A stretch of DNA of 15,592 nucleotides from Ruminiclostridium sp. GTDB taxonomy: Bacteria; Bacillota; Clostridia; Oscillospirales; Oscillospiraceae. Within the stretch, counting starts at the first letter, position 1, and each line of letters begins with the position of its first letter. Location: positions 1 through 15,592 of the forward strand of contig JAFZEB010000095.1 of the NCBI GenBank assembly GCA_017560855.1. Direction: 5' to 3'. Both the position numbers and the translations under genes were made by a program. Positions 1 through 6,369 of the stretch are shown here, one piece after another. Below the pieces are notes generated by a model, which was given only the letters and a program-made list of their open reading frames with translations, did no database searches and had not been told where the DNA came from.

Positions 1-279
1 CGGACCATCACGGCCTCCTATGACGACCCGGTGGAACAGGTGAAGGAGGTCCTCATCAAGGAGTTCTCCGCCCATCCTGCTGTCCTGGCGGACCCTGCCC
101 CTTATGTGCGGGTGTCCGACTTTGGGGACAGCGCCATCGAGTATACCATCCGCCTGTGGTGCAAAAATGCGGATTACTGGACGGTCTACGATGACCTGAT
201 GGACATGGTGAAGACCGCCTTTGACCGGGAGGGGATCAGCATTCCCTATCCCCAGATGGAAGTTCGAATCAAGGAATAA
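1..279 (+). CDS. MscS-type mechanosensitive channel, C-terminal part
   Basis: Partial: the window opens inside the gene, and the frame is open from base 1 to the TAA at 277-279, giving the last 92 residues. These resemble the cytoplasmic alpha/beta C-terminal domain of the small-conductance mechanosensitive channel family. A stretch like SYDDPVEQVKEVL leads into a region with VRVSDFGDSAIEYTIRLW and the usual ending IPYPQMEVRI. The family forms heptameric inner-membrane channels that open under membrane tension and release solutes on osmotic downshock. The transmembrane pore part would lie upstream of the window, so the subfamily cannot be judged. The GTG at base 31 is an internal valine, not a start. 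The gene faces a convergent DUF4830 gene and shares a terminator with it. Confidence 0.85.
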   Translation, partial: RTITASYDDPVEQVKEVLIKEFSAHPAVLADPAPYVRVSDFGDSAIEYTIRLWCKNADYWTVYDDLMDMVKTAFDREGISIPYPQMEVRIKE

Positions 280-321
280 AAGAACAGAACCGATGGATCC
301 ATCGGTTCTGTTCTTTTATTC
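274..321. terminator. Perfect 48-nt palindromic bidirectional terminator
   Basis: Bases 274-321 form a perfect palindrome, with 24-base arms meeting at the GGATCC centred on 297/298. The left arm begins inside the last codon of the MscS gene and includes its stop codon. A-runs on the left and T-runs on the right give each strand a hairpin followed by U residues. It therefore suits termination of both the plus-strand channel gene and the minus-strand DUF4830 gene, which stops at 335. A real RNA hairpin would need an unpaired loop of about four bases at the centre. Confidence 0.85.
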
Positions 322-334
322 TGAAAACATTTCT

Positions 335-826
335 TCATTGGGCTGCCGGGTACGGCAGCCCCTGGGTAAACCCGTCCCCCTGATTGCAGAACACCTCTCC
401 GCCGATGACGGTATGTTTGTACACCAATATGCTGGCCCAGATGTTTTCCTGGAGGCCGGGATAGTTTTTGATCTGGTAGGTGTACCGCTTTACGGTCTTT
501 CCGGCGTATGCTTCCAGGTCAAAGCCCTGCTCCGATTGGAGGTCCAGGTAATCCCCATAATCCTTTCCGAAGGACTTTGGCAGCAGAAGTTCTTCCACAG
601 CGGCAGGTTCGGCCCCGGTGATCCAGCCAAACCCTTCCAGATAGGCCACCCGGTCGCCGTTGGTACAGATGCCGGTGGGGTCCGGGAGGGTTTGGAGGGT
701 GGCTGAGGCGGCCTGGATGTCCCCGGACAGGTCCAGCCCGGCGCCGAAGAGGCCCAGGGTCAGCAGGAACAGAAAGAGGGCGGCGGTGAGTTTTCGCCGG
801 GGGACCTTTTTGGTGATGATGAACAT
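335..826 (-). CDS. DUF4830 family protein, N-terminally anchored or secreted
   Basis: A 163-residue protein of unknown function. I place the start at the ATG whose complement is 824-826 (MFIITKKVPRRK). The complement of an AAGGAG site lies at 836-841, nine bases away. A longer reading from 880 has no such support. After a basic N-terminus comes one hydrophobic segment (LTAALFLFLLTLGLFGAG), a signal peptide or membrane anchor. The rest looks like the DUF4830 domain of Clostridia: NGDRVAYLEGFGW, an ELLLPKSFGKDY segment, EQGFDLEAYAGKTVKRYTY, and an ending with SILVYKHTVIGGEVF. The domain presumably acts outside the membrane, but its role is not known. The gene is transcribed alone, divergent from the pseudouridine synthase gene and convergent with the MscS gene. 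A possible minus-strand promoter (TTGATG, complement of 925-930) is weak. Confidence 0.8.
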   Translation of the reverse strand: MFIITKKVPRRKLTAALFLFLLTLGLFGAGLDLSGDIQAASATLQTLPDPTGICTNGDRVAYLEGFGWITGAEPAAVEELLLPKSFGKDYGDYLDLQSEQGFDLEAYAGKTVKRYTYQIKNYPGLQENIWASILVYKHTVIGGEVFCNQGDGFTQGLPYPAAQ

Positions 827-886
827 AATGGTAGGCTCCTTTCCTGCCGCGGACAGGCCCCGGCGGATTTTCTTCTCCACAGGGTA

Positions 887-915
887 TGTCCACCGGAGGG
901 AAAGTATGATATAAT
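887..915 (+). promoter_or_regulatory. Extended -10 promoter for the pseudouridine synthase gene
   Basis: TATAAT at 910-915 is preceded by TG at 907-908, giving the extended -10 form TGnTATAAT. The -35 position (TGTCCA, 887-892, 17-base spacer) matches poorly, as is usual for extended -10 promoters. Transcription would start near 922, about 30 bases ahead of the ATG. Confidence 0.65.
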
Positions 916-952
916 ATTATGTTACATCAAGACGAACCGAGGAGGATTCTGC

Positions 953-1654
953 ATGGAACGACTGGATAAGATCCTGGCGGCTACGGGCAAGTGGTCCCGG
1001 AAGGAGGCCAAGGCCCTCATCAAGGCCGGCCGGGTGAAGGTGGAAGGGGAGCCCCCCAAGGGTCCCGAAGATAAGGTGGCAGAGGGTGCCCTGGTCACCG
1101 TGGACGGCCACCCCGTGAACACCGAAAAGTTCGTGTACATCATGCTCCACAAGCCCGACGGGGTGGTGTCCTCCACGGATGACCCCCGGGACGAGACCGT
1201 CCTGACCCTTCTGCCCAAGGAACTGCGTCGGATCGGCCTGTTTCCCGTGGGCCGACTGGACAAGGACACCGAAGGCCTCCTCCTGCTGACCAACGACGGC
1301 CAGCTGGCTCACCGGCTTCTGGCTCCCGGCAAGCACGTGGACAAGGTCTACTACACGGAAGTGGACGGGGCGCTGGACCCCTCCGACTGCGAGGCCTTCC
1401 AACAGGGCATCACCCTGGCCGACGGCACGGAATGTCTCCCTGCCGGATTGGAGCTGCTGGAGGAACCCAACCAGGCCCTGGTCACCCTCCGGGAGGGCAA
1501 ATACCACCAGGTGAAGCGGATGCTGGCCTCCCGGGGCAAGCCGGTCACCTACTTAAAGCGGCTGTCTATGGGTCCTCTGGAGCTGGATCCCATGCTGCCT
1601 CCCGGCCGCTGGCGGTACCTTTCCGACCAGGAAAAGGCCGAACTGGGCCTGTGA
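953..1654 (+). CDS. rsuA: RsuA-family rRNA pseudouridine synthase
   Basis: A 233-residue enzyme that isomerises a uridine in ribosomal RNA to pseudouridine; by family, position 516 of 16S rRNA is likely. Residues 1-60 are an S4 RNA-binding domain (MERLDKILAATGKWSRKEAK, then AGRVKVEG). The catalytic domain follows, with KPDGVVSS at 67-74 and the hallmark FPVGRLDKDTEGLLLLTNDG. The catalytic aspartate is Asp103 in GRLD. The DTEGL form fits RsuA better than RluB, which tends to have NTSGL. EGKYHQVKRM near the end is the conserved C-terminal motif. The ATG is supported by AGGAGG at 940-945, seven bases upstream. The gene has its own promoter and is followed by a regulated-looking intergenic region, so it is probably monocistronic. 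RluB/RluF-type specificity remains possible. Confidence 0.9.
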   Translation: MERLDKILAATGKWSRKEAKALIKAGRVKVEGEPPKGPEDKVAEGALVTVDGHPVNTEKFVYIMLHKPDGVVSSTDDPRDETVLTLLPKELRRIGLFPVGRLDKDTEGLLLLTNDGQLAHRLLAPGKHVDKVYYTEVDGALDPSDCEAFQQGITLADGTECLPAGLELLEEPNQALVTLREGKYHQVKRMLASRGKPVTYLKRLSMGPLELDPMLPPGRWRYLSDQEKAELGL

Positions 1655-1659
1655 GGGAA

Positions 1660-1686
1660 AATTTTTCGGTATTTTCACCAAAAATT
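1660..1686 (+). terminator. Possible AT-rich hairpin after rsuA
   Basis: AATTTTT (1660-1666) and GGT (1668-1670) pair with ACC (1677-1679) and AAAAATT (1680-1686), with one bulged C and a six-base loop. The stem is AT-rich and lacks a clean U-tract, so it is a weak terminator candidate. No better one follows rsuA. Confidence 0.3.
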
Positions 1687-1699
1687 CATAAATAACCTG

Positions 1700-1728
1700 T
1701 TGAAATCGCTCTGTGGAAATTGTATAAT
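1700..1728 (+). promoter_or_regulatory. Sigma-A promoter of the regulator-ftsEX operon
   Basis: TTGAAA at 1700-1705 and TATAAT at 1723-1728 are separated by 17 bases, a near-consensus housekeeping promoter. Transcription would start near 1735, leaving a leader of about 100 bases before the ATG at 1839. Confidence 0.85.
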
Positions 1729-1745
1729 ATAGCTCAGAAATCTGC

Positions 1746-1812
1746 GTAATTCTTGTAAATTACCGAAAGTCGGCCCTGTTTTTCCAAATTCCCAAGGGGG
1801 TTTCGGCTTTTT
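1746..1812 (+). promoter_or_regulatory. Leader dyads: possible operator and possible attenuator
   Basis: Two inverted repeats lie in the leader. GTAATT (1746-1751) and AATTAC (1758-1763) form a perfect 6-base dyad with a 6-base gap, about 11 bases past the expected start of transcription and so well placed for an operator. CCGAAA (1763-1768) can pair with TTTCGG (1801-1806), which is followed by CTTTTT, giving a weak terminator-like hairpin with a 32-base loop. Either could allow autoregulation by the downstream regulator. Both are short, so this is tentative. Confidence 0.3.
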
Positions 1813-1838
1813 AGAGAGAATATGAGGAGGAAAGTACT

Positions 1839-2927
1839 ATGTCCACCAGAGTTTTTCAAGGCATCGTTCTCCAGATGAAGGAGTGCACCGACCGTGTCAT
1901 CGGCGTTGTGGACGACCAGGGTACTGTTGTGTCCTGCAATCAGCTGACCTGGATCGGCGAGAAGTGGGAGGGGGCTGCCTCTGCCATGTCTTCCAACGAC
2001 GGTCCTGCCATCATCTACGGCGACAAGACCTTTAAGCCCCTGGCCAGCCGGGGTGCCCATTTTGACTATGCCGCCTTCGTCCAGGGCAGCGACGAGCAGG
2101 CCAAGCTCATCTGCTCCATGGTCACCGTGGCCCTGAACAGCGCCAAGGCTTACTATGAGGAGAAGCACGACAAGACCGCCTTTGTCAAGAGCATCATCTC
2201 CGACAACATCCTCCTGGGCGATATCTACGTCCGGGCCAAGGAACTCCACTTCACCTCCGAGGCCCAGCGTGCCGTCTTCCTGGTCCGCCAGGTGGGTTCC
2301 GCTGAGATCGCCGCTGTGGACGTGGTCCAGAACATGTTCGCCGACAGCCAGGAGGACTTTGTCATCTCCATCAACGAGAGCGACATCGTGGTGGTCAAGA
2401 TGCTCTCCGACGGCGACAGCAAGGAGATCTACAAGGTCGCCAAGAGCATCGAGGATGCCCTGGCCCAGGCTCTGAAGGTGAAGGTCACCATCGGCATCGG
2501 CACCGTGGTGGGCCACATCCGTGACCTGGCAAGAGCCTACAAGGAGGCCGGTGTGGCCATCGACGTGGGCAAGGTCTTCGACACCGAGAAGACCATCATC
2601 AACTACGAAAACCTGGGCATTGGCCGACTGATTTACCAGCTGCCCACCGTTATGTGCGGTATGTTCCTCCAGGAGGTCTTTAAGAAGAACCCCATTGACG
2701 CCCTGGACCAGGAGACCCTGTTCACCATCAACAAGTTCTTTGAGAACAACCTGAACGTCTCCGAGACCGCCCGTAAGCTCTTCGTCCACCGGAACACCCT
2801 GGTGTACCGCCTGGAGAAGATCAAGAAACTCACCGGCCTGGACCTGCGGGAGTTCGACGACGCCATCACCTTCAAGGTGGCCCTCATGGTCAAGAAGTAT
2901 CTGGTGTCTCGCGGCATTGAGTCCTGA
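1839..2927 (+). CDS. CdaR/PucR-type transcriptional regulator
   Basis: A 362-residue putative DNA-binding regulator. The C-terminal part (about 293-355) is the PucR-type helix-turn-helix: NLNVSETARKLFVHRNTLVY, then RLEKIKKLTGLDLREFDDA. The middle (about 140-260) resembles the GGDEF-like sensor fold of CdaR proteins, with VKVTIGIGTVVGHIRDLARAY. The N-terminal 120 residues may be a small sensory domain, beginning with a segment like RVIGVVDDQGTVVSC; I cannot name the ligand. AGGAGG at 1825-1830, eight bases ahead, supports the ATG. A strong promoter and two dyads precede it. Only 40 bases separate it from ftsE and no terminator intervenes, so it probably shares a transcript with ftsEX and may regulate this operon. 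CdaR relatives elsewhere control sugar-diacid use; nothing here suggests that job. Confidence 0.85.
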   Translation: MSTRVFQGIVLQMKECTDRVIGVVDDQGTVVSCNQLTWIGEKWEGAASAMSSNDGPAIIYGDKTFKPLASRGAHFDYAAFVQGSDEQAKLICSMVTVALNSAKAYYEEKHDKTAFVKSIISDNILLGDIYVRAKELHFTSEAQRAVFLVRQVGSAEIAAVDVVQNMFADSQEDFVISINESDIVVVKMLSDGDSKEIYKVAKSIEDALAQALKVKVTIGIGTVVGHIRDLARAYKEAGVAIDVGKVFDTEKTIINYENLGIGRLIYQLPTVMCGMFLQEVFKKNPIDALDQETLFTINKFFENNLNVSETARKLFVHRNTLVYRLEKIKKLTGLDLREFDDAITFKVALMVKKYLVSRGIES

Positions 2928-2967
2928 CCCCTGCATCCATCGGTGAACGAAACGAAGGAGTGTTACT

Positions 2968-3654
2968 TTGATTCGTCTGACAGACATCCATAAGCAGTAT
3001 CAAAACGGCACCCGGGCCCTGAAGGGGGTCAGCCTCCAGATCGACGACGGTGAGTTCGTCTTCCTGGTGGGCCCCTCCGGTTCCGGTAAGTCCACCATCA
3101 TCAAGCTCATCACCGGTGAGGTCCAGCCCACCGAGGGCCGCCTGATGGTCAACGGCTACAACATGACTGACATCAGCCCCAAGCAGATCCCCCTCATGCG
3201 GCGGACCCTGGGCGTTGTCTTCCAGGACTTCCGTCTCATTGAGAAGAAGACCGTCAGCCAGAACCTGGAGGTGGCCATGCGGGCGGTGGGTGCCACCACC
3301 CATGAGATCCAGCGCCGCATCCCCTACATCCTGAAGTTGGTGGGCCTGGCCGGGAAGGAAGACCAGAAGGTCACCCAGCTCTCCGGCGGCGAGCAGCAGC
3401 GTGTGGCCATCGCCCGTGCCCTGGCCAACAACCCCAGCGTGATCATCGCTGACGAGCCCACCGGCAACCTGGACCCTGCCCGGTCTCTGGAGATCATGTC
3501 CCTGCTGGAGAAGATCAACGAGATGGGCACTACCATCCTGGTGGTCACCCACGAACGAGAGCTGGTCAACCGTTTCGACAAGCGCGTCATCGCCATCGAG
3601 AGCGGCCGGATCATCAGCGACGCAGCAGGAGGGTATTACAACAATGTTCTCTAA
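2968..3654 (+). CDS. ftsE: Cell division ABC ATPase FtsE
   Basis: The 228-residue cytoplasmic ATPase of the FtsEX complex. FtsEX couples ATP hydrolysis to activation of peptidoglycan hydrolases during division or elongation rather than moving a solute. All ABC motifs are present: Walker A GPSGSGKST (35-43), Q-loop Gln86 in VVFQDFRL, signature LSGGEQQ (138-144), Walker B VIIADEP (158-164), D-loop NLDP and switch His195 in VVTHE. The length is normal for the family. The start codon is TTG, placed by AAGGAG at 2955-2960, seven bases upstream, and by the family-like beginning MIRLTDIHKQY. The end overlaps ftsX by 11 bases, which suggests translational coupling and balanced synthesis. ABC ATPases of the LolD/MacB type are the nearest alternative, but the ftsX neighbour settles it. 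Confidence 0.95.
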   Translation: MIRLTDIHKQYQNGTRALKGVSLQIDDGEFVFLVGPSGSGKSTIIKLITGEVQPTEGRLMVNGYNMTDISPKQIPLMRRTLGVVFQDFRLIEKKTVSQNLEVAMRAVGATTHEIQRRIPYILKLVGLAGKEDQKVTQLSGGEQQRVAIARALANNPSVIIADEPTGNLDPARSLEIMSLLEKINEMGTTILVVTHERELVNRFDKRVIAIESGRIISDAAGGYYNNVL

Positions 3655-4531
3655 TCAGATCTGGTATCATATCAAGGAGGGCTTTCGCAGCATCTTCACC
3701 CACGGCCTCATGTCCTTTGCGTCCGTGTGTATGATCGTGGCCTGCCTTCTCATCATGGGTTCCTTCTCCCTGGTGGCCGTCAACATCAACGAAATGCTGG
3801 GCCAATTGGAGGACGAGAACGAGTTCCTGGCCTACGTGGACGAGAGCCTGGACTCCGGCCAGTCCATGAGCCTGCAGGCCAAGCTGGCCTCCATCCCCAA
3901 TGTGGCGAGCGCCACCTACACCAGCAAGGAGGAGGCCCTGAAGAACTTCCAGGCCGAGCAGGGCAACGAGGTCCTCTTCCAGAACATCCCCGCCGACTCC
4001 CTGCGGGACCGGTACTCCATCCATGTGGAGGACATTGAGCTCATGGAGCAGACCGTGGCTGAGGTAGAGGCCGTCACCGGCATCGCCGAGACCCGGGCCG
4101 CCCTGGAGATCGCCGAGGGCTTTGTGATGCTGCGGAACGTGGCCACAGCCATCGCCCTCATCCTCATTGCCATGCTGGTCCTCATCTCCATCTTCATCAT
4201 CGCCAACACCATCAAGCTGGCCACCTTCTCCCGCCGGGAGGAGATCGCCATCATGAAGATGTGCGGCGCCACCAACTGGTTCATCCGCTGGCCCTTCCTG
4301 GTGGAAGGTCTGCTGCTGGGCCTCATGGGTGGCCTGGTGGCCTATGTGTGCCAGTGGGGCGTGTACAGCCTCATCGGCAAGGCCATGTCCGAGAGCGGCA
4401 TCCTGGAGATCATCACCATGATCCCCTTCCACAACCTGGCCGGTGTGGTCCTGCCCGTGTTCGTGGCGGTGAGCCTGGTCATCGGCGGCGGCGGTTCTGC
4501 CTTCGCCATCCGTAAGTTCCTGCAGGTGTAA
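3644..4531 (+). CDS. ftsX: Cell division membrane protein FtsX
   Basis: The 295-residue membrane partner of FtsE. Four hydrophobic segments are visible, at about 21-46, 164-190, 216-245 and 265-292. A large outside loop (about 47-160) lies between the first two, the expected FtsX topology. In Gram-positives this loop binds the hydrolase that the complex activates (CwlO, PcsB or similar). SRREEIAIMKMCGATNWFIR (196-215) is the conserved cytoplasmic coupling region seen in FtsX and other FtsX-fold permeases. The ATG lies inside ftsE and is preceded by AGGAGG at 3626-3631, so the pair is translated from overlapping frames. No M23 or NlpC/P60 hydrolase gene follows, although many clostridial loci have one. 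Instead a 31-residue frame and a terminator follow. Confidence 0.95.
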   Translation: MFSNQIWYHIKEGFRSIFTHGLMSFASVCMIVACLLIMGSFSLVAVNINEMLGQLEDENEFLAYVDESLDSGQSMSLQAKLASIPNVASATYTSKEEALKNFQAEQGNEVLFQNIPADSLRDRYSIHVEDIELMEQTVAEVEAVTGIAETRAALEIAEGFVMLRNVATAIALILIAMLVLISIFIIANTIKLATFSRREEIAIMKMCGATNWFIRWPFLVEGLLLGLMGGLVAYVCQWGVYSLIGKAMSESGILEIITMIPFHNLAGVVLPVFVAVSLVIGGGGSAFAIRKFLQV

Positions 4532-4543
4532 GGGAGGGTAATC

Positions 4544-4639
4544 ATGAGCAAGAAAAAGCGGATCATGGCGTCTGTGATCGCCATCATTCTGGTGCTGTCC
4601 CTGGTCCTGTCCCTGGTGGCAGGCCTGATGGCATATTGA
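4544..4639 (+). CDS. 31-residue single-pass membrane microprotein behind ftsX
   Basis: An ATG twelve bases after the ftsX stop opens a 31-codon frame ending in TGA at 4637-4639. GGGAGGG at 4532-4538, five bases ahead, is a strong ribosome site, which argues for real translation. The peptide starts with a basic cluster (MSKKKRI) followed by about 22 hydrophobic residues (ASVIAIILVLSLVLSLVAGL), and it ends MAY. It is either a tiny membrane protein or a signal sequence with nothing attached. It sits inside the ftsX transcript, just before the operon terminator. In many Clostridia an M23-type peptidase gene lies here, so the frame could be its surviving leader. The alternative is a functional FtsEX-associated peptide. 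I do not recognise a family. The codons CTGTCCCTGGT occur twice side by side. Confidence 0.6.
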   Translation: MSKKKRIMASVIAIILVLSLVLSLVAGLMAY

Positions 4640-4649
4640 TTTGTAATTT

Positions 4650-4687
4650 AGAAGCGGCGGCGCTATCAGCCGCCGCTTCTTTTATTC
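4650..4687 (+). terminator. Intrinsic terminator of the ftsEX operon
   Basis: GAAGCGGCGGC (4651-4661) and GCCGCCGCTTC (4669-4679) form an 11-bp GC-rich stem with a 7-base loop, followed by TTTTATT. It lies 11 bases after the microprotein stop. Confidence 0.92.
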
Positions 4688-4702
4688 GCAGGTTTCGTTA
4701 TG

Positions 4703-4771
4703 CAGGCGGATATAGAATCCGCCCCTACAGGGGATGGCAAGATTCGTAGGGGCCGATTCCATATCGGCCCG
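4703..4771. repeat. Pair of inverted short hairpin repeats
   Basis: Two related elements of 26 bases face each other at 4703-4728 and 4746-4771. Each is itself a hairpin: GGCGGAT/ATCCGCC (4705-4711 with 4717-4723) and GGCCGAT/ATCGGCC (4751-4757 with 4763-4769), both with 5-base loops. The sequences CCCCTAC (4722-4728) and GTAGGGG (4746-4752) can pair across the gap. The stems differ by a base-pair swap that keeps pairing. This looks like a REP/BIME-type or MITE-like interspersed repeat. The rest of 4688-4839 shows no convincing promoter, only a small ACGTTG/CAACGT dyad at 4774-4794. Confidence 0.7.
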
Positions 4772-4839
4772 TGACGTTGGTCATTGGACAACGTAAGTAA
4801 GAAAGGCCCAGCCTCAGATGAAGGAAAGGGAAAACATCT

Positions 4840-6018
4840 ATGGAAGAACAAAAAACCAACAAAAACATCCCCCGGTGGAAGGCCGCTCTGGCCTGTTTCC
4901 TCTGCCTGGTTCTGGGGGCCACCGCCGCCACGGCGGGGATCTGGCTGGCTGTGGGAGAAGATGGCCGGGTCCTCCTCCAGGCCCAGCGGCTCATTGACCA
5001 GCGGTTCGTGGGGGAGTATGACCAGACCCTCCACCAGCAGGCCACCCTGGATGCCATGGTGGAGAGCCTGGGGGACCGGTGGTCCAACTACCTGACCCCC
5101 AGCCAGTACCAGTCCACCCGGGATGCCCGTGCCAACACCTATGTGGGCATTGGGATCTCCTTTACCCGGGAGGACCCCAGGGGTCTGCTGGTTGCAGATG
5201 TCACCCCCGGGGGTCCGGCCGAAGAAGCCGGCGTCCTGGTGGGGGACATCATCTGTGGGGTGGACGGCACCCAGCTCACCCCGGAGAACCAGGAGGACTG
5301 CATCGCCGCCATCCGGGGGGAGGAGGGGACCACCGTGACCCTGACCCTCCAGCGGGCCGACGGCACCCAGGAAGAGGTGGTGGTGGAACGCCGGACCATC
5401 CAGGAGGTCTCTGCCCACTGGGTCCTGACGGAAGATGGGGTAGGCCTCATCACCATTTACAATTTCTATACCGGTGTGGCGGACAACGTGGCCCAGGCGG
5501 TGGAGGAGCTCCAGGCCCAGGGGGCCAAGGCCCTCATCCTGGACGTGCGCTACAATCCCGGGGGCTATGTAAGGGAACTGGCGGATATCCTGGACCTGCT
5601 CCTGCCCGAGGGGGATGTGTTCATCAGCCGCAAGTATAACGGGAAGGAGACGGTCTATACCTCCGACGAGGACTGTGTGGACCTGCCCATGGCCGTCCTG
5701 GTGAATGAGCACAGCTACAGCGCCGCCGAGTTCCTGGCTGCCCAGCTGCGGGAGGCCGCCGATGCCCTGGTGGTGGGTACCCGGACCTGCGGCAAGGGGT
5801 ACTCTCAGATGCTCTATGAGCTGGCCGATGGCTCGGCCATTAACCTGTCCACCGCCCGGTACTTTACCGGCAGCGGGGTCAGTCTCATTGGCACCGGGGT
5901 GGAGCCGGAGCCCTCGGTGGCCATGACCGAAGAGGCCAACCAGAAGCTCCTGGCCGGACAGCTGCCCCTGGAGGAGGATCTGCAGTACCAGGCGGCAGTG
6001 CGGGCGCTGCTGCCGTGA
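4840..6018 (+). CDS. S41-family (CtpA-type) membrane-anchored protease
   Basis: A 392-residue carboxyl-terminal processing protease. A short basic N-terminus leads into one hydrophobic segment (about 15-37), so it is anchored with the protease outside the membrane. A PDZ domain spans about 100-185, with YVGIGISF, GGPAEEAGVLVGDII and VDGTQL. The S41 catalytic core follows: LILDVRYNPGGYVRELADIL (232-251), the serine motif NEHSYSAAEF and the lysine motif GTRTCGKGYSQ. Ser294 and Lys319 are the likely catalytic dyad, 25 residues apart as in E. coli Tsp. CtpA proteases trim or degrade secreted and envelope proteins, and some act on peptidoglycan hydrolases or in sporulation signalling. The ribosome site (AAGGAAAGGGA region, about 4820) is mediocre. 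No promoter is evident between the ftsEX terminator and this gene. Argument for a link with FtsEX is positional only. Confidence 0.92.
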   Translation: MEEQKTNKNIPRWKAALACFLCLVLGATAATAGIWLAVGEDGRVLLQAQRLIDQRFVGEYDQTLHQQATLDAMVESLGDRWSNYLTPSQYQSTRDARANTYVGIGISFTREDPRGLLVADVTPGGPAEEAGVLVGDIICGVDGTQLTPENQEDCIAAIRGEEGTTVTLTLQRADGTQEEVVVERRTIQEVSAHWVLTEDGVGLITIYNFYTGVADNVAQAVEELQAQGAKALILDVRYNPGGYVRELADILDLLLPEGDVFISRKYNGKETVYTSDEDCVDLPMAVLVNEHSYSAAEFLAAQLREAADALVVGTRTCGKGYSQMLYELADGSAINLSTARYFTGSGVSLIGTGVEPEPSVAMTEEANQKLLAGQLPLEEDLQYQAAVRALLP

Positions 6019-6040
6019 GTCGGGATGTGGGTGGAACCCT

Positions 6041-6200
6041 TTGGGTCTACAATCCCTCCGACTCGCCTGACGGCGAGCCACCTCCCTTTGCACAAGGGAG
6101 GCTGAGGCGAGTGCAAACCGCAAGGCTCCCCTGTGCAAGGGGAGCTGGCAGTGCGAAGCACTGACTGAGGGGTTGCAGCCTGCCGATCCAGTACAATGCG
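6041..6200. repeat. Structured interspersed repeat, copy 1
   Basis: This matches 8901-9060 in the same orientation without gaps, at 140 of 160 bases by eye. The core (6050-6175) is closed by CAATCCCTC pairing with GAGGGGTTG. Inside are four hairpins: CTCGCC/GGCGAG (6062-6077), CCTCCCTT/AAGGGAGG (6081-6101), GCTCCCCT/AGGGGAGC (6125-6145) and CAGTGC-GAA-GCACTG (6149-6163). An alternative pairing joins CTCGCCT (6062-6068) with AGGCGAG (6105-6111). It occupies most of the gap between the protease gene and the greA promoter and encodes nothing plausible. A faint similarity extends about 20 bases further upstream. Confidence 0.9.
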
Positions 6201-6232
6201 GCAACGAAATTTCCCCAGTCGACGAATTATCC

Positions 6233-6261
6233 TTGACAGACAAGGGCAAAGTCCATATAAT
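6233..6261 (+). promoter_or_regulatory. Perfect-consensus sigma-A promoter of greA-lysS
   Basis: TTGACA at 6233-6238 and TATAAT at 6256-6261 are separated by exactly 17 bases, a full match to the vegetative consensus. Transcription would begin near 6268, giving a leader of about 100 bases before greA. A second TATAAT at 6288-6293 has no credible -35 box. I see no riboswitch or T-box in the leader. Confidence 0.93.
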
Positions 6262-6369
6262 ACTTAGGATGTAAAATGATTTTATATTATAATGTATCCC
6301 TGCGCCCATAGGCCGGGGAGCCTTGTAATGAGAATGAACCAATCACCATATAGGAAGGTATATGTAACA

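Noticed and set aside
221..706. Plus-strand frame opposite the DUF4830 gene
   Set aside because: It starts inside the MscS coding region, crosses the palindromic terminator and lies antisense to a protein with a signal segment and a recognisable domain.
1734..2987. Long minus-strand open frame opposite the regulator gene (similar ones at 6850-8730, 11280-13280 and 13622-15154)
   Set aside because: These mirror real plus-strand genes in GC-rich DNA, where third-position G/C suppresses stops on the other strand. Their products are Gly/His/Val/Asp-rich and low in complexity and match no family.
6041..6200. CRISPR repeat or tRNA-like gene in the hairpin-rich spacer
   Set aside because: The hairpins are not regularly spaced identical units, there are no spacers, and no cloverleaf with anticodon and TTC arm fits.
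4666..6342. Minus-strand open frame of 558 codons across the protease gene and the repeat
   Set aside because: Part of it is a translation of the structured repeat, and the rest is antisense to a clear S41 protease. It has no ribosome site.
6292..6369. Upstream extension of greA
   Set aside because: It lies in the transcript leader, gives residues unlike GreA, and overshoots the usual length; the ATG at 6370 has AGGAAGG ahead of it.
6262..6369. Riboswitch or T-box in the greA leader
   Set aside because: No T-box core, no terminator/antiterminator pair and no known aptamer pattern that I can see.
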